Part shown: positions 43,023-54,279 of the stretch, one piece after another | Layout: each line of letters opens with the position of its first letter | Numbering within the stretch: position 1 is the first letter of the stretch | NCBI GenBank assembly: GCA_024663395.1 | Contig: JANFAH010000064.1 | Location: forward strand, 124,001-188,000 | Origin: Pisolithus tinctorius | Taxonomy: Eukaryota > Basidiomycota > Agaricomycetes > Boletales > Pisolithaceae | DNA length: 64,000 bases | Direction of reading: 5' to 3' | Made by a program: the position numbers and the translations under genes | Notes under the pieces: generated by a model | What the model saw: the letters and a program-made list of their open reading frames with translations, nothing else | Told to the model about the DNA's origin: nothing | Database searches by the model: none

Positions 43023-44381
43023 TCATCCAACATGAGGTATAAATCGATCGCCCCCCCCATCCATATGGAACGCTTCCATCAGGGCCATCTTAGCTAACAG
43101 GGGAAGGTCGTCATCTCGCCGTGCGAGCATCTCCACGGCAGCGTGCATACGCTCAGTATGCCTTTGCTGTGTGGCAACTGCAGACGACGAACTGATAACA
43201 GACCCAAGGTATGAAAGGGAACCCTGTACACCGACGAGTAAAGCGGGCGTAGACATTTCTTTGCTCTTCTTCGACTTCTTTGAAGAGCATTCTGCATTGT
43301 CCTTGATAGAGAGCGACTGGAGCACAGCTTGCGCCGATGGAATTTCAGCAGAGGGTGAAGCAGGGTTGGCGTCCGCATGTGTACACTTCCTACTTGATGG
43401 CATAGAGCTGGTAGTTGAGGGGGGATATGAGCTAAGTAACGTCGTAGGGGAAGCGAGAGTCGGCATGGGTGGATTAAATTGCATTGAAAATAGCTGGGAC
43501 TGCACGTTCATTCTGTTAGCAGGAGCTACCTTGTCGACGGACATTTGATCGATCGCATCATCTTCAATGATGCCGGCGGAGCTTCCAACCTGAGGAGTAA
43601 CAAACTGTAAAGCGGCGGAGGATGTGGATGGGGTCATCACCAGATCGCTGGAGGTATGGCTAGACGGGTTTACGGAGAGGCCAGGACCACTGGCGCTGGA
43701 TACAAATGCCGCAGAAGTCGTAGGATGGTAGGCGCACATACCACGGGCTTGGTCATTTGGAAACAGCGACTCCATCGCCGTAAGCAGGGGCCAACTGACG
43801 TTTTTAAACTGGTGCATAGCATTCCCGGGTCGGCCCTGTCGATGGATGTTATCGATGTCAAGCGATGGACCCAAGATGATGGACACGTACCGCTAACCAC
43901 TCCTTGAAGTCGCTTTCCTCACTCTCAGAGATAATATTCACCCCATTTTCATTATCCCAATGCTTTCCAGAACGACCTCACCATAAGTTGATATCCCTCA
44001 GCACGGATTTGAGCTGTACCAATAATGATCGATGAGGCTAAACAGGCGCTGGGGAGGGAACAGGATACTCACATTACTGAGCTTCCCTCTGCACATATCA
44101 GAGGTCTTCATCGCACCTTTTTGTTTCGGGAATTTCTTGTTTATGTGGGCAGCGGCCACACTCCAAGTGGCAGACTTGAACGACCCATCGCCCATCTTGC
44201 CAGCGATTTTCTCGTCGACAAGGAAAGCGACAAGGGCCTCTTTCTCTTCCTCAGTCCAGTTGGCTCGATCCTTATCAGAGGGCATATCTTCAGTCACTAG
44301 CTCGAGGCAAGACTCACCGACGAGCATCGCTAGTGCTGCGATAATCGGTAGGAGGGGTTCCAGGGGTTCACTATCCATCAT
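43023..44381 (-). pseudogene. Myb/SANT-like partner protein of the Harbinger element, single nonsense codon
   Basis: Exons 44381-44073, 44013-43891 and 43835-43023 give 415 codons in one frame, with a TGA at 43978-43980 in exon 2. The DNA-binding domain reads ANWTEEEKEALVAFL, then WSVAAAHINKKFPKQKGAMK, then, after the intron, LKSVLRDINLW-stop-GRSGKHWDNENGVNI. The consensus continues straight through the stop codon, so it is a point mutation and not a missed intron. The C-terminal exon is Ser/Pro-rich and ends in a helix (MHAAVEMLARRDDDLPLLAK). In this superfamily the Myb-like protein helps the transposase enter the nucleus and bind the ends. Confidence 0.8.
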
Positions 44382-44477
44382 TGTCGGAGCGGTTCAAAAT
44401 ACAAACTCCGCAGCATGGCAGAGCAGTGGCTTGCCAGGATCACAAACAAAGTAAAATACCAAAGCCGGCAAGCAACT

Positions 44478-44513
44478 GTGTAGCGAGACTATGCGAACAT
44501 ACCGTACGGACTC
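44478..44513. repeat. Harbinger right TIR
   Basis: GTGTAGCGAGACTATGCG to ACGGACTC, inverted match to 41308-41343, followed by TAA. Confidence 0.93.
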
Positions 44514-44516
44514 TAA

Positions 44517-46028
44517 TTCGTGAGTGGTACATTACTTCTCGGTGTTTCTTATGATCTCATGACAGTTAGGCTGGACTTGCTTGGGGGGGGTTTCATTGGC
44601 AGTGAGGAGCCGTGAGAGGCTGGCATGGGGGGGGGGTTTCGGTGGCGTTTGCAGTATGGAATGTATTACATGATCTCATGTCCTCTTGAGTGTCTGTCTC
44701 TTTCTGCGGGTGGTAAAATGTATGCAGGGCATGTTTCTCATGGTGCGTGAGGTATGTGCATGCTTGGGCTTGGTAAACAAGGTGCCTGCCGGCGGCGACG
44801 GCCCTGTTCTAGTCTGACATGCGCTGTCGAAATATTTTGAGGACAGTACAGAGTCTTGGTCCCTGAGGCCTGAGGGCATGGCCGTCGCCTAACTTTTGGC
44901 TTTCCTGACGGCTAAGCGCTAAGCTATTACCTGTCCGTTCACGTGTTATGCTTTCATGACCTGACCTCTCCTCTGTTGACATCCAAAAGTCTGACAACGC
45001 TCTGTCTGGACTTCTTTCCGGATGTACAGTCACGTAATATGGTACAGTACACATGTATCTTGGCCGTGTTCATCTTTTCCTTCTTTACAAGTCCTCCTTC
45101 TATGATGTCTTCCTTCTCAGAGAAGGCACTAACCAGCCACCACTGAAGTGCCCAGAAGATGCAGCTTCAGGCATTACAGCCATCAAGAATGTGTTTGCAG
45201 TCGGTCTTTATCAATGTCAACCGCAGATGCTGGAATGGGCAATTTTGAATCGTGTACGTTTCAGACCTCACTATTGTTTATGTTCACCTTTCAATCCTCC
45301 TCATTTAACTGTAGCAGGTGTGTTTTAAAGGTCCCTGATGTGGGCTTGCTGACGGTTGTCTCCGTAGATGCACCGGTATATGCATGCTAAAGAGCAATTA
45401 CAGAATTTGGAAGGGTTCGCCCACACTAATTTGGATGTTCTCAAACGTCTAGGTTCGCCAGACTCAAGAGACTGATAGAGCCGATGCAACGCTCCTACCA
45501 ATCAAAAGCTCAATTGCTTTTTGCATTCTTTTGTCCTTTGGGGTCGCTGGAGTGGACAACCATTCTGCCACTGCCAGACCGACGGGAGACATGTTCACGC
45601 GTGGATAACAACGCTGATGAGAGCAAAACTTGGTTGGAAAGTGTGTGCACCATAGTTTGGCATCACTGTGACGACGACACCCAGTTTTCCATGTGTTCGA
45701 ACCACAGTATGTAGAGGTTATGTCCACACGTGTATACGTCGTCCATCCAGTGCTTTCAAGTTTCGAATGCCCATGCATGGACACCATTCCCTATTCCTGT
45801 ACCGCCCAAGAGTTGATGTAAGGTGCACTGTCATTGGGCCTCCGCCCCTTCCTATGCGGCTTGACTCCAAAAGGGAAAAGCACTGTAAATTGGTGTTCAC
45901 GATACTGAACTTATGGACACTTCTCATCAATGTCACTGGTCTGAAAGCGAATGTCTCTTTCCATGATATGATACAAATTCGCGCTCGCTAGTAAATGTGG
46001 ATATGGCAATCCAAGCCTCCAGTCCATT
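44517..46028. other. 1.5-kb region without a confident gene
   Basis: Begins with the likely continuation of the ORF split by the Harbinger element (GTGAGT donor-like at 44521). G-runs occur at 44583-44590 and 44628-44637. Short open frames exist on both strands; the most protein-like are plus 45053-45250 and minus 45787-45464, the latter ending in ELLIGRSVASALSVS. Neither has a family resemblance or a full splice structure. They may be gene remnants. Confidence 0.35.
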
Positions 46029-47811
46029 TTAATCGAACTGCGGTCTGAAGGGCCCCGATGGCCCAAACCAGGTCCCCTTAATCTGGCGCAGTACGTGAGT
46101 AACCTGCATTACAAGCTAGAATGGTAACATTACCATGCGATTCCAATAGGCCCACGGAAAGAGATCCTGGATGAAATTATCATTTGATACCCTTGTTCGT
46201 ATCACAATAACATCATTTACTCACCTTCTTGAAATGGTAGAACAGCCTAAAAGAATGACGCTTCGTCAGCACGGCGTCACGCATGGCTTAGCTACCAGAC
46301 TAACCGTCTACGCGCAGTCTGGTCACCAAGATACCTGGCAAAGCTCTCTTTTGGTTCTAACCCATACTTGAACTCAGCGAGCATCAACTCCCCGTATCCT
46401 GTAAGAAGCTGGCGGATCATAAAACACATTGCACCACGCAATTTCAAGTGTATACGCACCGGACAGCTCGTGTAGCCGTCATATCTAGCATTGCTAAGAC
46501 TGCCTACAGTCATGAGCGAAAACAGGTTTTCCGTGAGAACGGGCGCCTGCGACGTTATAGCTGCGGCTGTCTTGCTGGTGGGCAGCGATGAACAATCTCC
46601 CAGGGAAAAGACATTGCCAAATTTGACGTGACGGAGAGTCGAAGTATCCACTTCCACCCATCCCGTCGTATCGGCAATCGGAGATGCCTTGATGAAATCA
46701 AGAGGTCCCATCGGCGGAGTGACGTGGAGGATCGTGTATTCACGATCGACCGTTGTCCCGTCTGGCTTCTTAAACGTTGCTCTCCGGTTACCAGCATTGA
46801 TAGAAACAAGGTTGTGCTGGAAATCGGCGCCAATCCCACGCTCAATGCGTAGCGCATTTAATGCATCCGAATATTTCTTTACACTGAACATTGATGGCAT
46901 TCCACTGATGAAGTCAACCTTAGTGTCATACCCCCGGCCTGCTTTCCGGAAATGGTCCCAAGCCATCCACATGATCTTCTGGGGGGCTGGTGGTGAAGTC
47001 TAAGTATGGAACGTCGAGTAGGCAGTCGTGATATTACCTCCAGCACATTTGATGACACCAGCAGGTTGCGTGAAAATCGCGTTTCCTGACTGGAGGTCGT
47101 TGATGTCTCTCCAGACTTTATCGCAAGTATCATACGAGTATATGGACGAGACGCCGGACCTAGGATCAGCCAGTGCCTGTGATAAACCGGAAATCGTATC
47201 CCAGTTGATCTTTATTCCAGCGGCTACGACCAAGGATTCATATTCAATTTTGCTGCCAGATGATGTCGTGACCGAAGAGGTTGTAGGAGAAAACGTCGCT
47301 GCGTTTTCGGGAATATGTGAGATGTAAGAAGGGAAAAGAGAAGCGAGGGGCTGTCGGAAGTCAGACTTCGGTCGAAGCCCTGCTCCAACTAACGTCCTTT
47401 CACACCGGTAGGTCAGTGAACACTGATAGCGTATCAGACTCGATCGTACCATCCGGGCTACCGTGGAGCTCGGATCAATACAGGCAGGACACAAGCTTAA
47501 GTTTCAGATACACATACCTGGTAATAATGGTACTCCGCAGCATCCAAAACAGCGATGTCACCGGGATTGAGTGACTTCCCCGCACGCTTGAACCTGTTGT
47601 AAATTTGATTCGCCACCGCCAGTCCTCCTGAGCCTGTGGAGAATATCTGAGCATTGCGTGTAAACGAGCCCATTCGGAATAACTTGCCCCCGCCAACGAC
47701 GACAACTTTGAACTTGTCCCTGGAGGTAGTGCTCGCTAACCTAACGAAGGATGTAGAGACCCGCGCATGGAGCGTGGACGAGGCACGCAAACTTGCTAAT
47801 CCTATAATCAT
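46029..47811 (-). CDS. Sulfide:quinone oxidoreductase, mitochondrial (SQR/HMT2 type)
   Basis: Flavoprotein of the inner mitochondrial membrane that oxidises sulfide and reduces ubiquinone. Nine exons by eye: 47811-47688, 47633-47518, 47457-47450, 47396-47038, 46986-46460, 46408-46305, 46246-46225, 46166-46134 and 46082-46029. Sum 1347 nt, 448 aa, the usual length. The N-terminus is a Ser/Arg-rich mitochondrial presequence. The FAD motif reads VVVVGGGSGGLAVANQ; the conserved YHYYQPGWTLVGAG depends on an 8-nt micro-exon. Further signatures: IFTQPAGVIKCAGAPQKIMW, LGDCSSLPTSKTAAAI and the C-terminal FYHFKKDLFPW then KGTWFGP. The first intron uses a GC donor (GGCGGGG|GCAAGT). Confidence 0.95.
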
Positions 47812-50163
47812 GGCAGAGAGAAACTAAGAATAATACAACAGGTAGCTTTGTTTGCGTGCAGACCAGCGCTTACTTCCTTCAGGCTTCTCTTAGCAAGAAT
47901 GGCGAAAGCATGGCACCAAAACGGCTGACACGAGGTTGACAGGCGCTGATAGGGGGGATACCTTATTACATAAGAAAACCCAAGCAGCCTGAAACAAATG
48001 CAAGCTTCATGAGGTTTCTTTGTTGTCAGTTTTTCACTTTTCTTATTCTTCTCATTGCATCTCCTTGATTCTCGGCTCTCTTTTGCACAATGTTTCCTGG
48101 AGCTTTTTTAGTCAGTATCACAGTCAGTCTTGTGGCAGCTGAATATGCATCGGGCGGGTGATCTCAGCAACCTCAACAGCTACCCCTTGCACTGCCATTG
48201 CCATTGGTAGTGGCATGATCATCACTATCATCATTGCACCAACTCAAGGGGTCCTTCGCTATGCACCATTTTTTGTTAATGCATCTGTCGGTGATGCCAC
48301 CAAGTTCGTATGGAATCCCAGGGAAATTGGCAGTAAATCTGATCCTTTCGGAGGCTGTACGTAACTGATGGAACTTTGATCTGCAACTTGCTTTGATCTG
48401 CAATAAGACAATAGACACTCCTGAATTTGCCTCTCGATCTTGGACGCAGCCAACAGAGGCGTGAACATCAGATAATGTAAGGTACTTAGATTATTCTCTC
48501 CTGTTCCCCTTGTTCTCTGCCTTTGACTTTCACCATCTCTCATTCGAGCACTTATCGTTCTCGCGCATATATTCTCTAGTCCTCTGCTCTCCCACCCGCC
48601 TCCCTTTCACATCTTAGCGTGTTTGGTCGATCCGGTGACCTCTTCTCGTCCCCGTCCCACTCATCCGCTCTTACACGCTCAGAAGGACGCCTACTTTGCC
48701 GCTCTTCCGTTTCGAACCACTCCCTCAGCTGGTTCACGTGACCTGTACTCTTCCGACTCAAAGTCACGGGAGTCTCCCTTCAGCGCGCTCACTCTTTTGG
48801 TATCTTTGGCACCCCTCTTGTAACCTACGCGTTATATCTCGCTAGCTATTTTGTTAGTTTCCCTCCCAGATCTTTCAGTATCTTCTTTCTTTCACGGATG
48901 GCTCACCTTAACTACGAAGGCATGACAGTTCTCCCCGTTCACCTGTTAGCATGGCTCGCCAGTCTTCAGGAATGGTCATCATGCGACAATACATGCAAAT
49001 GACAACCCAGAATAAGGGGCCCATCAATGTGTAGCTGCGGGTGTGATTTAAGTTCACATAAGGCAGATGAACTTGAGCTGATTACTCCAAGGTACACCCG
49101 CACGTTCTTGGCTTCCAGCCCAGAGACCCTTAATGAGAGGATGGAAGTGTCATCCTTACCAATACAGGTGCTATTCCGTTGATGATTCCGGTTGACATTA
49201 CGTCCGTGCAGAACAGCAGCACACCGTCGCGAGGAGGAAACTGAGAAAGTTCCCCAGTTCAATCTGCGAGCTCAAGCTCGTTCGGCTCCTCCAACAACAC
49301 ATATCCCACAATAACAGGTAGCGCCGGGCAGCTCTTGTCCTTCGGGGTCTTTGCTGGCTTTGGTGTCGTGTTTCCCTTGATTCTAGTTCTCTAGATACCC
49401 GTCGACGGGATGCATCTATTCTGGTTATTCCTTGTGACGACTGAAGTGAGCAACTTACTGTAGGCAAACAACCCGACATGTAATAACCCAATGCCTGAAA
49501 ACTGGAAGTCAGTGAGGTGCAAGGATATTCGGAAGTGGCTGTCATGGCTAAGGTGACATTTCTTTTAACGGATTTTTCATCAGCAAAACTACCCGAGGGA
49601 ATACCAGTCCACAGTAACCTCCGTTTGGAAGTGTCTTGTTGTAAGACTCCTTTCGCACTCGCTAAGACACTTGTCGGTTAATAAGAGGGCTTGCTCAGTG
49701 CGAAAGAGCTGTTAACAGCTATTTTTCAGACGGCCTTGTTTGTCATAATACGTTGCCGCTTTGACTACGAGCCATGTACATCGGAAGCGTTCATCTTCAG
49801 TCATCCCATGATCGTAGCGCAGTGGAAGACATCACCGGGTGATATCAAAGACCAAATTTCATTTTCACTAGATAGATTAGAGTAGAGTGCGTTCTATCTC
49901 GACCCTATACCGAAGATAGGAGCCGTGAAGAGCTCACCCTAGGCGCATGGTGTCAATTACAAGCCGCAAGTTCGATGCTATCATGCTTTCACAAACTCCG
50001 CGTCCGTGGACTGGCAGCGTAATAGCTCTTACTTTCTCGTATGAGAAAGTCAGTCTACTCGAGGGGGTCAGCCTCATCACTTAGCCCTTTGGGATCTCAT
50101 ACACCGGCGTCGGCAGCATTCTTCAACCTGGGTGATACCTATTCTTTATTCTGAATTATTTTC
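47812..50163. other. 2.3-kb region without a confident gene
   Basis: The first part should be the promoter of the quinone oxidoreductase gene. A minus-strand frame at 49545-49198 starts MTATSEYPCTSLTSSFQ and, if spliced near 49380, could continue as TTPKPAKTPKDKSC to VGYVLLEEPNELELAD; this is weak and unnamed. A long imperfect inverted repeat lies at 49646-49710 and a short hairpin (CTTTCTC-gtat-GAGAAAG) near 50033. No transposon ends were recognised. Confidence 0.35.
49646..49710. repeat. Imperfect inverted repeat / stem-loop
   Basis: CTTTCGCACT (49650-49659) pairs exactly with AGTGCGAAAG (49697-49706), and pairing extends a few bases with mismatches on both sides. It is in non-coding sequence and its role is unknown. 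Confidence 0.5.
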
Positions 50164-51520
50164 CTAAAAAGAAAAAATCTCATCTATCTCGTCTCGCTTC
50201 TTCTTGACCTTTTTCGCCTTGAGTCGTCGACCAGTTGTGGGAGTTGAATCAGAAACTGCATCTCTTCCCGGCATGGACACAATTGCCTCCTGAGTGTCTG
50301 CATGAAACGACCGTGAGCGCGGATACGAGAGGAATGATAAGGTTTCATACCATCAAGAACCACGCCCTGCGTCGAACATTGAGAAGTTCGAATATCTAAC
50401 ATCGGAAGGACATTGAGTTCTGCGGGTGAATCTCGAGAATTCTGATCTGGAGTATTCTTTGCAAGATGAGTTAGACCCGATCGAATATCCGCTGTTGAGG
50501 TAATGGGATTGGCATCAGAGGGTGGCGATGTAGTACACAGAATGGCTGCGGATACCCCTCTCTGGGACGAGTGGTGAGGCTTAAGAGTACAGAAAACCAG
50601 CACGAAGGTGACTCCTACATCAAGAATGACCAAAAGACGATCGCATATCCGAGAACTATTTCTGAGTACCTGCGACAGTTCGGATAACAGAGTGGACATG
50701 CGAGAGCATATTGCCGAAAACAACACGATGAGTTGAACAAAAGCACCAGATTGCATTGCCAGAGTAAGATGCCTAGTAGTAAGATCAGTAATAAATGGCC
50801 TGAAAGCTTTTCAAGTCTCTTACTGATATGCCCGTGTAAGCTGGCTGGACATCTGACCAATTCAGCAAACGCATTCTCGCGAACACGTAGAATAATTCGC
50901 TCACCTTGTCAAGGAATTTGCAAGATGTTGAAACTCTTTCTAAGACGAAAGAAATGCCGCATCCAGTGGGTACATGTGTCCAAGTTCCCTTGAACCGTTT
51001 CTGGTTGACGCTATCTATGGCTCAGATTCACGAAGGCAAGTGACCAGTTAGTTACTTACCCCAGTGCTGTAGTTAACCCGAAGAATGACGCATACAGATG
51101 GTCGACATGTTCCGAAATGTTCAGTGCGACGAACTTCTGTCCGTATCGCCTGGTTTCTGAAACACGCTTGAAAAACAGTGCGGCCCTGTGTTGGTTTGCG
51201 TTCTTGTAGTACAGTCTTTCCAGTATGCGTAGCTCGTCTGTATAGCTACCTAGCGTAGCTCGAAGGTGCCGCGCACAGGGCTTGAGCTCCTTCAGAAGGA
51301 TGTCAACATCCTTGTGCAAGTGAATAGAGACAGAATTCCTCGGAAGACAGGTGGGACGGCCCTTCTCTGCACACATAACGGCACGCACTACATTGACAGT
51401 AGGATGTATGGCACTGTCTGTACATATGTAAGTACACAAACACGCCAAAAGCCTGCGCATGAAGCTGTTCCATCCACTCAGTGAGATCGATATTTCATCG
51501 TATCTCTCACGTCCATCCAT
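50164..51520 (-). CDS. RNase MRP-associated RMP1/NEPRO-like protein
   Basis: The conserved block LRILERLYYKNANQHRAALFFKRV and the following helix fit the RMP1/NEPRO N-terminal family, nucleolar proteins linked to RNase MRP and pre-rRNA processing. A hydrophobic helix follows in the next exon (MSTLLSELSQVLRNSSRICD). The C-terminus is basic and ends KAKKVKKKRDEIDEIFSF, a plausible nuclear signal; this puts the stop at 50164. Internal exon joins are uncertain: near 51056-50760, near 50616-50580, and a last intron whose donor may be at 50372 (GGC|GTGGTT). The start is also uncertain: ATG 51376 gives MCAEKGRPTC, ATG 51520 adds 48 residues. It faces the AP-1 beta gene across a very short shared promoter. 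Confidence 0.6.
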
Positions 51521-51549
51521 CGTCGCATAATCTGCGTGTCCACCCCAGG

Positions 51550-54189
51550 ATGTCCTCTCAGCACGGACAAGATGCCAAATTCTTTCAACGTGGAAAGATC
51601 GAGGTGTGTAGTACCAACTTTGCCATAGTCATGTTAAATGTCCCTGCGTAATAGGAATTTCGAGCCGAACTTCAGGCCGCCGAATCAAAGGACAAGAAGT
51701 ATCAGAAGCGGAAGACAGTCCTCAAGAAGATTGTAGCCAATATCACCATGGGGAACGACAGTGCGTGGGCAACAACAATGCACCCATACACGAAGATTAA
51801 CACATCCACAAGTGTCACCTCTCTTTCACGATGTGATACAGTGTATAGGCACCCCTTTGCTGGAGATCAAGAAAAGTAAGTCAAACGATGACTAATGGCA
51901 ATAAAAGCGCTAATTATTGGACAGTGGTCTATCTTTACTTGGTCAGCTATGGTCGTTCGAAGCCAGACCAAATACACATGGTCATCCCAAGCTTCCTTCA
52001 GGTGCGGAGAACCACAACCTTACGGCTCTTTGCTGATTTGGATGTTAGGACTGCAATGATCGAAATCCCCTGATTCGGGCACTTGCCATACGCACGATGG
52101 CTTACATCCCTATACCTGTTGTGACGGAGGCCCTCAGCGACCAACTACGACATTGCTTAAAGGATCGTGACCCATACGTACGCAAGACAGCTGCGATCTG
52201 CGTGGCTAAATTATATGTAGCGGACCCGCGGAAAGCTGAGAAGGCCGGATTTGTTGAGATGCTCAGGGACATGCTTCTTGATTCTAATGCGACTGTGGTG
52301 GCTAATGCCGTTGCTGCGCTCTCAGAAATTGGAGACCGCCAGGACGGTGTTATATTCCGACTTAACCTTACGGTCGCAAATAAGCTCATTGCTTCCCTCG
52401 GGGAAAGTTCGGAGTGAGTGTCTCTAACCTTTGTCCAGTCGCTTCTGTTCACAAGCATACAAGGTGGGGTCAGATTTACATCCTGGACTCTTTGCTGCGC
52501 TTTGTACCTGAGGAACACTCCGAAGCTGAGATGATGGGCGAACGAATCATCGTGCAATTGCAACATGCTAACTCGGCTGTGGTATTGACCGCTATTAAAG
52601 TGCTCCTCTACCTAATGAATTACATGGAAAATCGGCGATTGATTGAATATATTTGCAAGAAGATGGGACCGCCCTTGGGTGAGCAGCATGTCCTTGACAT
52701 CCCTGCGGTATATAAATGCCTACACAGTCGCTCTACTATCCTCTGGACCAGAGGTCCAATATGTCACTCTTAGGAATATCTTGCTTATTATCCAGCGGCG
52801 ACCGGCGGTGCTCAAAAACGATGTTAAAGTTTTCTTTTGCAAATATAACGACCCCATCTATGTTAAACTGGCGAAGCTGGAAATCATGTATCGTCTCGCA
52901 CGCGAGGAGAATGCGCAGGAAGTGTTGGCTGAGTTGGAAGAGTAAGTGTCTTCGTAATGTCCAAGTTGGCAAGGAAGTCGAACCACTTATTTCATCCTTT
53001 TCAGGTACGCGTCGGAGGTGGACATCGACTTTGTACGCAAATCTGTACGGTCAATAGGTCGACTGGCGATCAAAGTGGAAGCTGCTGCTGATAATTGCAT
53101 CCAATCCTTACTGACTCTTATTGAGACCAAAGTCACCTACGTCGTCCAAGAGGCCGTCATCGTGATAAAAGACATCTTCAGACGGTATCCCGGCAAGTAT
53201 GAAGGCATTATCCCGACATTGTGTGAAAACCTGGATGTCCTGGATGAACCTGAATCGAAAGCTGCGATGATTTGGATATTGGGACAGTTCGCAAATAGGA
53301 TCGATAATGCCGACGAGTTGCTTGACGACCTTGTCTACAGTTTCTTGGATGAACCTACTGAGGTACATAATATTTTCCATGCGATGGGAGATTTACCCTG
53401 AAGGCGCACAGGTTCAGCTCGCTCTCCTCACCGCAACAGTTAAGCTTTTCATCTACAAATCAACTTCTGATGCTACAAAAGCGCTGGTCCACAAAGTTCT
53501 GAAATGGGCGACAGAGAACGTTGACAATCCAGATTTACGTGATCGCGGGTTCATGTATTGGAGAATGTTAGCCGTGAACCCTACCTTGGCCCAAGAATTA
53601 GTTCTCGCACAGAAGCCTGCAATCACGACCGACTCCGACCGTATGGATCGAGGTGCACTTGATCAATTGCTGCTTCACACGGGAACCCTTGGAAGTATCT
53701 ACCATAAGAATCCGGAGGTCAGTATTCACCTACGCCTTTGATAGAGAGGTGTTTGAGAGGATGGATTCACAGACATTCATTCGGAATGCAGCGGGAAGAG
53801 CTTTGGTTGACACGCCCGCTTTGAACCCCTCTTCCAGGGCAGTTATTTTACCGCTTTCGCGACCGCACTTACCGCCGACCACGGTTACGGTCCAGGGACC
53901 AGGACCAATAGAACCTACATATGTTCCCCCTGCCGAGCCGTCGAAGCTAGTGGCGTCCGCTACATCAGAAGCAAGTGGCCAGGATTTATTGGATGTTGAT
54001 AATGCAATCGCGAGACCGGGAAGTTACGACGGAGAGATCGATGTAGATGGCGAGGACGAGGTTCCGGTGAAGACGGGTGACCCATACGCTAATTTGGATG
54101 GCGCTTTTGGCGGCTATCTGGCTGATAAACCCCAACCTATGAGCAGTAGCAGGGGTGGCAACACCAACTTCGATGATTTGCTCCTTTGA
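51550..54189 (+). CDS. APL2: AP-1 clathrin adaptor complex, beta subunit (beta-adaptin)
   Basis: Large subunit of a clathrin adaptor for traffic between trans-Golgi and endosomes. Starts at ATG 51550 with a short first exon (18 codons), then the hallmark of beta-adaptins: [25 protein letters not shown]-type helices, [40 protein letters not shown], then HEAT/armadillo repeats to about residue 590. An acidic hinge follows ([20 protein letters not shown]) and the protein ends [11 protein letters not shown]. It lacks a long appendage domain, as in yeast Apl2; about 730 aa. At least nine short introns are apparent. AP-1 rather than AP-2 is inferred from the short C-terminus. It converges with the OTU gene, 90 bp apart. 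Confidence 0.9.
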
Positions 54190-54279
54190 GGGACGTTTAT
54201 TACTACATAGAGGCGACATCTAATAATACCAGTACATGATGCCTCTTGTCAAGGTATGTAGCATACCGGGTGAACATCG

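Larger units (their letters stand above)
41308..44513. mobile_element. PIF/Harbinger DNA transposon, two-gene type (3206 bp)
   Basis: Flanked by TAA on both sides (41305-41307 and 44514-44516), the 3-bp target duplication of this superfamily, with 36-bp terminal inverted repeats. It encodes a DDE transposase on the plus strand and a Myb/SANT-like DNA-binding partner on the minus strand, facing each other. This is the standard PIF/Harbinger layout. Confidence 0.93.
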
